Source: Porticoccus sp.
GTDB taxonomy: Bacteria; Pseudomonadota; Gammaproteobacteria; Pseudomonadales; Porticoccaceae
Assembly: GCA_011049795.1 (NCBI GenBank)
Contig: DRHD01000081.1
Span: 1-14,980, forward strand
Reading direction: 5' to 3'
Length of the DNA: 14,980 nt
Part shown: positions 7,182 to 13,385 of the stretch, one piece after another
Layout of the letters: the number at the start of each line of letters is the position of its first letter
Numbering within the stretch: position 1 is the first letter of the stretch
Position numbers and translations under genes: made by a program
The notes under the pieces: generated by a model
Database searches by the model: none
Told to the model about the DNA's origin: nothing
Seen by the model: the letters and a program-made list of their open reading frames with translations, nothing else

Positions 7182-8867
7182 ATGCCATTACTAGAAGTTG
7201 ACAACTTGACCACCCACTTCCACACCCGAGAGGGCGTGGTAAAAGCTGTGGACGGCATTAGCTTCAGTGTCGACCGAGGTGAAACTCTCGCCATTGTGGG
7301 TGAGTCAGGGTCCGGTAAATCTGTTGCTTGTTACAGCCTACTTAAACTAATCCCACAACCACCGGGTAAAATCGTCGCAGGCAGAGCCCTATTCGAGGGT
7401 AGAGATTTACTCCAGGCCGACAATAAAGCCCTGCAACAAATTCGTGGCAACGACATTGCCATTATCTTCCAAGACCCGATGACCTGCCTTAACCCCTACC
7501 TGACCGTGGGCGAACAATTAATAGAACCGCTGATCTATCACCGCAACATTTCTCGAAAAGAAGCGACCCAACGAGCTATTGAGATATTGGGTGAAGTGGG
7601 CATTGTTGAACCGGAAAAACGTATCAACAGCTACCCCCATGAATTTTCCGGAGGAATGCGCCAACGGGTCATGATCGCCATGGCCTTGATTGCCGAGCCC
7701 AAGCTGTTGATCTGTGACGAACCCACTACCGCACTGGATGTCACTATCCAGGCCCAAATTCTAGACCTGGTGAAAGCACTACAATTGAAACGAAATATCG
7801 CGGTGATCTTTATCAGCCACGATCTCGCCGTCGTGGCGGGTGTTGCCGATAAGGTAGCCGTCATGAAAGACGGACTAATAGTTGAACAAGGGCCTGTGGA
7901 TGACATCTTCTACAACACCCAGCACGACTACACCAAAAAGCTGCTGGCCTCTATTCCCGAAGGCGCCAAGCCTGAAACCTCCAACCCCGCTGCCTCCAGC
8001 CCCGAAGCCTACAGTATTGAGAACACGCCACTGCTCGCTATCAACGGCCTAAAGACTCACTTTCATGACTATAGTAGCGGCTGGCTCAAACGAAACCAAA
8101 AAGTTATCAAGGCTGTTGATGACGTCTCATTGAATATTAAACAGGGTGAAATTTTAGGGCTAGTGGGTGAATCAGGCTCAGGTAAGTCCACGCTGGGGCG
8201 CTCTATTCTGCAACTGGTGCCAGTGACCAGCGGCAGTGTAGTTTTTGATGGTACTGATCTGACCAGCCTATCACCTGCTCAGATGAAACCCATACGCCGC
8301 CACATGCAGATGATCTTTCAGGACCCTTACGCCTCCCTCAACCCACGTATGACGGTATTTGATACCCTCGCAGAGCCGCTGCTCTATCATGGCCTTGCTA
8401 CTCGAAAAACGGTGACTGAACAGGTATTAGCACTGATGGATGACGTGGGCCTCGCCCGCTCTTCTATTCGCAAGTACCCCCACGAATTCTCCGGCGGCCA
8501 ACGGCAGCGAATTGCCGTGGGTCGTGCTATTTCTACCAAACCGGAACTGGTCATTGCTGATGAGCCCGTATCAGCTCTGGATGTAACCATTCAGGCACAA
8601 ATTCTTGATCTGATTCTGACACTGGTAGATAAACACCACCTGACCATGCTGTTTATCTCACATGATCTCTCAGTAGTACGCTATATCGCAGACCGAATAG
8701 CGGTGATGCATCATGGAAAACTAGTGGAAACCGGCAGCACTGAGTCGTTGTTTGCAGCACCACAACATGAATACACCAAAAAATTGCTGTCGGCGATTCC
8801 GGTGGCTGATCCTGCAAGGGAAAGACAACGGCAGGCTGCGTTGATAGAACCTATTACTAATAGCTAA
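7182..8867 (+). CDS. Peptide ABC transporter ATP-binding protein with two fused ATPase domains (OppD-OppF / YejF-like)
   Basis: A 561-aa protein carrying two complete ABC ATPase domains. Domain 1: Walker A GESGSGKS (40-47), Q-loop Q97, signature FSGGMRQR (155-162), Walker B LLICDEP (175-181), H-loop H213. Domain 2: Walker A GESGSGKS (329-336), Q-loop Q380, signature FSGGQRQR (436-443), Walker B LVIADEP (456-462), H-loop H494. Each domain ends with the oligopeptide-type extension (HDYTKKLLASIP and HEYTKKLLSAIP). A Pro/Ala-rich linker of about 25 residues joins them. One polypeptide therefore replaces the OppD/OppF pair, the arrangement known in E. coli YejF. It should hydrolyse ATP on the cytoplasmic face to drive uptake through OppBC. 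All key residues are intact in both halves. Confidence 0.93.
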   Translation: MPLLEVDNLTTHFHTREGVVKAVDGISFSVDRGETLAIVGESGSGKSVACYSLLKLIPQPPGKIVAGRALFEGRDLLQADNKALQQIRGNDIAIIFQDPMTCLNPYLTVGEQLIEPLIYHRNISRKEATQRAIEILGEVGIVEPEKRINSYPHEFSGGMRQRVMIAMALIAEPKLLICDEPTTALDVTIQAQILDLVKALQLKRNIAVIFISHDLAVVAGVADKVAVMKDGLIVEQGPVDDIFYNTQHDYTKKLLASIPEGAKPETSNPAASSPEAYSIENTPLLAINGLKTHFHDYSSGWLKRNQKVIKAVDDVSLNIKQGEILGLVGESGSGKSTLGRSILQLVPVTSGSVVFDGTDLTSLSPAQMKPIRRHMQMIFQDPYASLNPRMTVFDTLAEPLLYHGLATRKTVTEQVLALMDDVGLARSSIRKYPHEFSGGQRQRIAVGRAISTKPELVIADEPVSALDVTIQAQILDLILTLVDKHHLTMLFISHDLSVVRYIADRIAVMHHGKLVETGSTESLFAAPQHEYTKKLLSAIPVADPARERQRQAALIEPITNS

Positions 8868-8893
8868 TCACGACACGTTTAATGACGAAGCTA

Positions 8894-10282
8894 TTAATGA
8901 CTGATTAACCTGACCCGAAATGAACGCCCTTTCAATTTCCCCTGACCTAATTTTTGGAGTGCAAGCTTATAGACATCGCGGCTAACCGCCACATAAGACC
9001 AGTTATCTGCAATATTGATCTTCCCTACCGCCGCTCCTGGAATACCATCTTCACCGGTTAGTGCGCCCAGAATATCCCCCGGACGGACTTTTTGTTTTTT
9101 TCCACCATCGATTTGTAACGTTTCCATTTCAGAGTAAAACACCGGCTTATCCAGTAAATTGGTAGGGGGAAGTGGTTCACTGACAATCATCCGGTCTAAA
9201 TACTCTTCCAGCATAACGACCTTATAATGCTCCCTATCCGAGTAAAAAGAGCAGGCAATACCTTTGCTTCCCGCTCGCCCCGTACGACCTATACGATGAA
9301 TATGTACCTCTGTATCTCGAGCAAGCTGGTAGTTAATCACAGCGTCCAGTGCTTCAATATCCAAACCACGGGCCGCTACATCGGTGGCCACGAGAACTGA
9401 AATACTTTTATTCGAAAATCGCACTAGTGCTTGATCACGCTCCCGCTGCTCTAGATCACCGTGAAGTGCCAGGGTGCTAAAACCATAAGCGGCAAGCTCA
9501 TCAGATACCTCCTGAGCTTCTCGCTTGGTATTGCAAAATACCACAGAGGATTCAGGCCGATACTTCATTAGCAGCAAACGAAGGGCCGTCAGTCGCTGCT
9601 TATCATCAGCCACCTTGAAGAAATGCTGCTGAATCGTGCTTTTATCATGGGTAGATTCCACCTGAACCATCACGGGTGAAGCCATGATGCGCTTGGCAAT
9701 AGACTGGATTTGATCCGGGAAGGTGGCACTAAACAGCATTGTTTGCCGCTTAGACGGAATGTATTCGACAATAGCATCCAGTGATGGCTGAAACCCCATA
9801 TCCAGCATACGGTCGGCCTCATCCAGCACTAGCGTACTCAAATTGTTTAGCTCCAGTGTCCCTTTGCGCAAATGCTCTTCTATGCGCCCGGGTGTTCCCA
9901 CCACGATGTGTGCACCATGTTCCAACGACCCAACCTGAGGGCCAAACGGCATACCACCACACAGGGTTAGCACCTTGATGTTATGAATCGTTCGAGCCAG
10001 CCTACGAATCTCTTTAGCCACCTGGTCAGCCAACTCACGGGTAGGACACAACACCAGCGATTGCACCCGAAATTGCTTTACCTTGAGCTTTTCCAGCAAG
10101 CCAAGAGCAAAGGCTGCGGTTTTACCCGACCCTGTTTTTCCCTGAGCAATAACATCTTTTCCCGACAAGATATGGGGCAGGCTCTGCGCCTGAATGGGTG
10201 TCATCTCTTTATAACCAAGAGAAGATAGATTTTTCAGTAGATTCGGTTGCAGTTTTTGGGATGAAAACTCAGTTTGATTCAA
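8894..10282 (-). CDS. dbpA: ATP-dependent RNA helicase DbpA (DEAD-box, 23S rRNA specific)
   Basis: A 462-aa DEAD-box helicase with all motifs: Q motif (TPIQAQ, 28-33), motif I AQGKTGSGKT (46-55), Ia PTRELADQ (80-87), II DEAD (154-157), III SAT (185-187), V VATDVAARGLD (298-308) and VI HRIGRTGR (329-336). The C-terminal 70 residues (KVRPGDILGALTG ... VAVSRDVYKLALQKL ... KGRSFRVRLI) are the DbpA RNA-binding domain, which in E. coli recognises hairpin 92 of 23S rRNA during 50S assembly. Length is close to E. coli DbpA (457 aa). The start is TTG at 10282: the frame has a TAG 21 nt upstream and no ATG before the middle of the Q motif, while AGGA lies about 8 nt before the TTG. It is convergent with the ATPase gene, 26 bp apart, with no visible terminator between them. 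Confidence 0.95.
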   Translation of the reverse strand: MNQTEFSSQKLQPNLLKNLSSLGYKEMTPIQAQSLPHILSGKDVIAQGKTGSGKTAAFALGLLEKLKVKQFRVQSLVLCPTRELADQVAKEIRRLARTIHNIKVLTLCGGMPFGPQVGSLEHGAHIVVGTPGRIEEHLRKGTLELNNLSTLVLDEADRMLDMGFQPSLDAIVEYIPSKRQTMLFSATFPDQIQSIAKRIMASPVMVQVESTHDKSTIQQHFFKVADDKQRLTALRLLLMKYRPESSVVFCNTKREAQEVSDELAAYGFSTLALHGDLEQRERDQALVRFSNKSISVLVATDVAARGLDIEALDAVINYQLARDTEVHIHRIGRTGRAGSKGIACSFYSDREHYKVVMLEEYLDRMIVSEPLPPTNLLDKPVFYSEMETLQIDGGKKQKVRPGDILGALTGEDGIPGAAVGKINIADNWSYVAVSRDVYKLALQKLGQGKLKGRSFRVRLISH

Positions 10283-10311
10283 AATAACGATCCTGTGATA
10301 GCTCTACGATG

Positions 10312-10329
10312 CCCCCGCAATACTGGGGG
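10312..10329 (-). promoter_or_regulatory. GC-rich hairpin in the dbpA leader
   Basis: CCCCC (10312-10316) and GGGGG (10325-10329) flank an 8-nt loop, about 30 nt upstream of the dbpA TTG start. No U-run follows on either strand, so it is not a classic terminator. It might limit ribosome access or be a leader regulatory element; this is inference. Confidence 0.35.
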
Positions 10330-10457
10330 GATTGTGGTGTCTGGAAATTACCGGCAGCTTAACAGGCTGATCTGCTAAGGGCGACCAATGGCATCTACTT
10401 GGATGTAGACAGAGAACATCATTAGCCCTGGAGCTACGCCCCACAACCTATCTATGT

Positions 10458-10511
10458 CGTTTAGAAACGCGTGGCCGCTTAGAGACCAGTGGCCATTTAG
10501 AAATAAGTGAT
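10458..10511. repeat. Three imperfect 18-bp tandem repeats
   Basis: Units at 10458-10475, 10476-10493 and 10494-10511. The first two read CGTTTAGAAACGCGTGGC and CGCTTAGAGACCAGTGGC; the third is more diverged (CATTTAGAAATAAGTGAT). They lie between dbpA and the small Cys-headed gene, in frame with the latter but upstream of its likely ATG. Confidence 0.7.
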
Positions 10512-10586
10512 CCTGATCATGTCTGGGAAGAACCTGCTCAGGTATCGTCCACTTACTTTATTTTCTCACGTTTACAGGAGCAAACT

Positions 10587-10727
10587 ATGAGCAGTTGTTG
10601 TGGCGCTTGCGGCGGCCAAGATACTGAGCCGAAGAAAGATCAGAAACAGGAACAACCCAAAGAAGAACCGAATCAGGACTTATCTAAAGAACGGCCTAAA
10701 GAGCAGGAACAGAAACAAGAGAAGTAA
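10587..10727 (+). CDS. Small cysteine-headed, charged protein of unknown function
   Basis: A 46-aa frame starting at an ATG with AGGAG 7 nt upstream, a strong ribosome site. The N-terminus is MSSCCGACGG (Cys4, Cys5, Cys8), possibly a metal- or thiol-binding knuckle. The remainder is a hydrophilic Lys/Glu/Gln/Pro-rich tail with KEEP, KERPKEQEQ and similar, probably disordered. There is no signal peptide or membrane segment. I recall similar CCGGCG-headed small proteins in gammaproteobacteria but cannot name a family or function. A CCTCA/TGAGG mini-hairpin follows the stop without a U-tract. A longer overlapping frame at 10600 is in a different register and looks like a shadow. Confidence 0.6.
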   Translation: MSSCCGACGGQDTEPKKDQKQEQPKEEPNQDLSKERPKEQEQKQEK

Positions 10728-11071
10728 TACCTCAACACTTTGCGGTGAGGTGGTACGGTCATCTTCATACCCTATGAGTTAGAAGCTCGCCTCATCGCAA
10801 CCATCACTCTTCAATTGGAACCATAACCGAGCAGCGAGCCTATTCTCTGTCTCTGACGTCGAACCGCCCACTCAAGTATTTCCCACAGACCCAAGTATTG
10901 CCGAGAAGGCACACCATCTCTTTTCCATAGAATCAGGTGTTTATAACAATCCATCAGAAAGTCAAACGTTGTACGCGCCGTTCAGAAAGTGGCACCTATA
11001 GTACTGAAGCCCTATGAATGGATGCTTGGGAACGCTAATACAAGAAAAGTATGAAAAAATTAGAAGGGTAG
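10728..11071. other. Intergenic stretch without recognised genes
   Basis: No frame with a convincing start and ribosome site was seen, and no tRNA-like fold. It separates the plus-strand small gene from the terminator of the minus-strand lipoprotein gene. Only a weak CCTCA/TGAGG hairpin right after 10727 is notable. Confidence 0.4.
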
Positions 11072-11115
11072 AAAAAACTCATCCCAGTGGGGTTACCGCA
11101 CTGGGATGATTTTTT
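11072..11115. terminator. Strong bidirectional rho-independent terminator
   Basis: A perfect 10-bp stem CATCCCAGTG / CACTGGGATG (11080-11089 with 11099-11108) encloses a 9-nt loop. It is flanked by AAAAAA (11072-11077) on one side and TTTTTT (11110-11115) on the other, so it can end transcription in both directions. It sits 27 nt after the stop of the minus-strand lipoprotein gene. Confidence 0.9.
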
Positions 11116-11142
11116 ACATCAGGTAAAAGAATATCGTGGAGA

Positions 11143-11637
11143 TTATTCTTCTTGGTCGAGAAGCCACATTGTGTGCTCTACACTGCCAGGTTTTATACCT
11201 TCAGGAATTTGACGTAACTTATCGTTTTCTACCGCTGTTTCCAAGTCCCTGTTCATAATAGTTTCACCCTGCTCATTAACATATTCGCCTGGTTTTAGGT
11301 TCTTGGAGAGAAAAAATGACGGGGCAGGAGCAGTAGAAACGTCACCACTAGTACCCTCTCCAAATTTCTCGGTATCAAATTTGCTCTTAACTCTCTCTCG
11401 GGAAAGTTCAGCTTCAGTCTTTACGCCTTCAACGGCTTCAGTTACTTCCGCTTCTACTGCCTCTACTGCTACTGCCTCTACTACTTCAGCAGCAGTCTCT
11501 TGAACAGCGTCCTGAGTGGTTGCCGCTGCATCAGTTGCATGGCCAGCATCTTCAGTAGTAGCTGCTTTATCAGCTTCGCCACATGCGGCTAGGCCCAGTA
11601 CCAATGCAGATACTCCAAACAGTTTAATAAGGTTCAT
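11143..11637 (-). CDS. Ala/Glu-rich putative lipoprotein of unknown function
   Basis: 164 aa from ATG 11637, with AGGGAG 6 nt upstream; a TTG at 11652 falls in that Shine-Dalgarno region and is rejected. The N-terminus (MNLIKLFGVSALVLGLAAC) is a lipoprotein signal with Cys19 as the lipidation site. Residues about 24-80 are low-complexity Ala/Thr/Glu/Val (for example EAVAVEAVEAEVTEAVEG), probably an extended or helical linker. The C-terminal part is more ordered in composition: SFFLSKNLKPGEYVNEQGET, then NDKLRQIPEGIKPGSVEHTM and WLLDQEE. I do not recognise this domain. It is a single-gene unit with its own promoter and terminator. Location in the cell envelope is supported; function is not. 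Confidence 0.75.
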   Translation of the reverse strand: MNLIKLFGVSALVLGLAACGEADKAATTEDAGHATDAAATTQDAVQETAAEVVEAVAVEAVEAEVTEAVEGVKTEAELSRERVKSKFDTEKFGEGTSGDVSTAPAPSFFLSKNLKPGEYVNEQGETIMNRDLETAVENDKLRQIPEGIKPGSVEHTMWLLDQEE

Positions 11638-11661
11638 TATTGACTCCCTCAAGGTAATTAA

Positions 11662-11689
11662 TCTATATAATTTTCGACTCTACGGTCAA
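11662..11689 (-). promoter_or_regulatory. Sigma70-type promoter of the lipoprotein gene
   Basis: On the minus strand TTGACC (11689-11684) and TATAGA (11667-11662) are 16 nt apart. The expected start of transcription is about 20 nt before ATG 11637, leaving just enough room for the AGGGAG ribosome site. Confidence 0.55.
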
Positions 11690-12191
11690 GGGTACGCAGT
11701 CTAATGGCCCTTTTCTTAAAAATCTAGGGTTATTCAGTGCCTTTTTATACCAATTTCTTAGATAGTTACAAAAAACACCCGTAGCCTCACATAAATTACA
11801 GCTACACTTGGTTTGACACCTATAAATGATAATTATTCCTATTTAAGTGTCTACAAAAGCCATAAAACCTAATAAAAACGCACCAAAACAGTACGGCGGC
11901 ACGATAATATTAACCGAACTATATAACCGAACTATAAGATATACCCAGTTCTTGTTATAACGGCCAACCCTCTTAATATAAAATATTGTATTTTATAGTG
12001 CTTAAGGCTTGAATCACCACGAACACAGGGCTTCCCAATTCCATTGAAATCAATCTCAATGCATTCAAACATCCGTAAACCTTATATCGGTAATCTGGAT
12101 TGATTCTTTAATTTTTGGCCAGGGTAGACCCACACTAGAAATCATGCGTAGCATCTGGGTGATACTTTACTAGAACGATACGACCTAGGAG
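11690..12191. other. AT-rich 500-bp intergenic stretch
   Basis: No gene could be supported on either strand. It contains a perfect 13-bp tandem duplication (11911-11936) and a weak Fur-box-like AT palindrome near 11825-11838. The 3' side of the CWC gene shows no intrinsic terminator with a U-tract. Confidence 0.4.
11911..11936. repeat. Perfect 13-bp tandem duplication
   Basis: TAACCGAACTATA occurs twice head to tail (11911-11923 and 11924-11936) in non-coding DNA. It probably arose by a recent slippage or duplication event, or could be a paired protein-binding site. Confidence 0.8.
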
Positions 12192-12407
12192 CTAGGAGGC
12201 ATCAGATCCTAAAGGCGTTCTCTCTCTGACACAGCTTAGGCAGATACAGCTTTTCCGGATCGGCTCTCCTGAAAGATTCAATAACGCCTCGGTAAAGGTT
12301 TCTGAGCGACACCAACAATTGGCTCCATCACTCACCTCACAGTTATTAGACTGGCCGCACAATGGGCACTGACTGGGATCAACAGCCTCGTTATTACCAA
12401 CACTCAT
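12192..12407 (-). CDS. Cysteine-rich CWC family protein
   Basis: 71 aa from ATG 12407, with AAGG about 8 nt upstream; a GTG at 12410 is the less likely alternative. It has the layout of the Cys-rich CWC family: CPLCGQSNNC (Cys14, 17, 23), then the diagnostic CWC (31-33), then CICLSC (54, 56, 59). Seven to eight cysteines in this spacing suggest zinc binding or a compact cysteine knuckle. No signal peptide is present, so it is probably cytoplasmic. The function of the family is not known to me. It lies 35 bp after the Imm22-like gene on the same strand and is probably co-transcribed with it. Confidence 0.8.
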   Translation of the reverse strand: MSVGNNEAVDPSQCPLCGQSNNCEVSDGANCWCRSETFTEALLNLSGEPIRKSCICLSCVRERTPLGSDAS

Positions 12408-12442
12408 CACTCACGCCTTCTGAGATATAACATAGTATCTAT

Positions 12443-12910
12443 TCAGTCCATCTCGTACAGATTATCGGCACCATCGTCATAATCGAAAGCGCCCAGGAAG
12501 GACATATAATTATCCTTATCAACCCCTGAAACCTTAGGGCTGTACTCATACTCAAACAACAAGATAATCCAAGTAACCTCGTCCAATTTTTTCTTTCTTG
12601 CCTTACCCATCAACACGTCGATATACGAGGATGAAAATGAACACTCTCCCACCGCCTTTTTAATAGGGACGGTACCTTCATGGGCACCATTGGTCTCCAT
12701 GTTCTCAGGGTTAAAATATTTTAAATTAAAATTCTTGGACCAGGTGTTTATTGCCCGCGTATTGTTACGGCTGAATGTCTCATCAAAATACACCTCGGGA
12801 ACGTCTTGATAAGGATGCTGGGAGGCCCATACCGAGACCTTACTCTTCTTTGAGAAGTCATGTCCCTTTGCATTTTTAGGTCTTTTAACATCATTCCCTT
12901 TCGTGTTCAT
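12443..12910 (-). CDS. Imm22-like (DUF4284) putative immunity protein
   Basis: 155 aa, ATG 12910 with AGAGG 6 nt upstream. The first 24 residues are a basic, probably flexible tail (many Lys). The core begins KVSVWASQ (24-31) and contains VGECSFSSSYIDVLMGKARK (88-106) and WIILLFEYEY (114-123), ending in an acidic FDYDDGADN (142-150). This order (VxVW strand, SxSSxF helix, hydrophobic strand ending YxYS) resembles immunity protein 22, a family recognised beside polymorphic toxins. It has no signal peptide, fitting a cytoplasmic role. No toxin gene is adjacent, so it would be an orphan immunity gene. The family call rests on remembered motifs and is moderate. Confidence 0.5.
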   Translation of the reverse strand: MNTKGNDVKRPKNAKGHDFSKKSKVSVWASQHPYQDVPEVYFDETFSRNNTRAINTWSKNFNLKYFNPENMETNGAHEGTVPIKKAVGECSFSSSYIDVLMGKARKKKLDEVTWIILLFEYEYSPKVSGVDKDNYMSFLGAFDYDDGADNLYEMD

Positions 12911-12948
12911 TCTTACCTCTGCTTACCACTCATTAATACATCGTCCAT

Positions 12949-12987
12949 ATTATAGAACCTATGCATAGCCTGCCCGCTATATAGCGG
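12949..12987 (-). promoter_or_regulatory. Promoter with overlapping palindrome upstream of the Imm22-like gene
   Basis: A consensus TATAAT lies on the minus strand at 12954-12949, about 40 nt before the start codon. The position 17 nt upstream (12972-12977) has no good -35 match and is overlapped by a perfect 14-bp palindrome CCGCTATATAGCGG (12974-12987). A weak -35 covered by a palindrome is typical of a promoter controlled by a dimeric regulator; this is inferred. Confidence 0.45.
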
Positions 12988-12993
12988 TACTAT

Positions 12994-13049
12994 TTACCTA
13001 TACAAAATTACCTATACAAAGTTACCTAGTCAAAATTGTCTATACAAAC
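12994..13049. repeat. Four 14-bp tandem repeats overlapping the end of the DUF6122-like gene
   Basis: Units: TTACCTATACAAAA (12994-13007), TTACCTATACAAAG (13008-13021), TTACCTAGTCAAAA (13022-13035) and TTGTCTATACAAAC (13036-13049). The last one covers the final codons and stop of the minus-strand gene; the others look like copies spread downstream. Confidence 0.8.
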
Positions 13050-13282
13050 CAAACACCATTGGTAAGTTGACAATCTATCGTATCCAGAAGCATATGAATA
13101 ACCAATCCAATACCGATATAACGTAGCTTTGGGATCATGCAAAAGACCACATATATCGCTATTGGAATAAACTCATGCAATGGATGAAAACCAATGCTAC
13201 AACGAGTTGAGTCATAGATGGGGCTTACCAGAAGGTGATCAACATCCACCAACATGGTGGCCATCATCACCCAATAGACCAC
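13040..13282 (-). CDS. Small membrane protein, DUF6122-like, start uncertain (possibly N-terminally longer)
   Basis: The frame from the GTG at 13282 gives 80 aa: MMATMLVDVDHLLVSPIYDS (6-25), then TRCSIGFHPLHEF, a membrane helix, and IGLVIHMLLDTIDC. DVDHLL with RCSxxFHPLH and a later HMLLD matches the DUF6122 family as I remember it; the Asp/His residues could bind metal. The frame stays open upstream to a TAA at 13364-13366 and the extra codons (IHLFLHFLVPAIVSGIFF, then RKNWK) look like the family's N-terminal helix. That extension has no ATG, GTG or TTG; only an ATT at 13351 sits where the start would be. GTG 13282 has no Shine-Dalgarno. The gene lies just after nhaA and may be translated from its transcript. 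It may be intact with an ATT start, N-terminally short, or decayed. Confidence 0.6.
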   Translation of the reverse strand: MVYWVMMATMLVDVDHLLVSPIYDSTRCSIGFHPLHEFIPIAIYVVFCMIPKLRYIGIGLVIHMLLDTIDCQLTNGVWFV

Positions 13283-13366
13283 TTTCCAATTTTTACGAAA
13301 GAAAATGCCAGATACGATGGCTGGAACAAGGAAGTGTAGAAAAAGATGAATGCTAAATACCCGTTA

Positions 13367-13385
13367 TTGACACCTATAATGTCAA
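13367..13385 (-). other. Inverted repeat over the nhaA stop codon
   Basis: TTGACA (13367-13372) and TGTCAA (13380-13385) form a 6-bp perfect stem with a 7-nt loop. The nhaA TGA lies inside one arm. It lacks a U-run, so it is more likely an mRNA-stability or translational-coupling element than a terminator. Confidence 0.4.

Noticed and set aside
10728..10760. Terminator after the small Cys-headed gene
   Set aside because: The CCTCA/TGAGG stem is short with a large loop and has no following U-run.
10600..10782. A 60-codon plus-strand frame
   Set aside because: It overlaps the 46-aa Cys-headed gene in another register, has no ribosome site, and its Arg/Asn/Lys-rich translation is typical of a shadow of a Lys/Glu-rich gene.
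11821..11840. A Fur-box-like sequence (TGATAATTATTC)
   Set aside because: Only about 12 of 19 positions fit the consensus in an AT-rich region, and no adjacent iron-related gene or promoter supports it.
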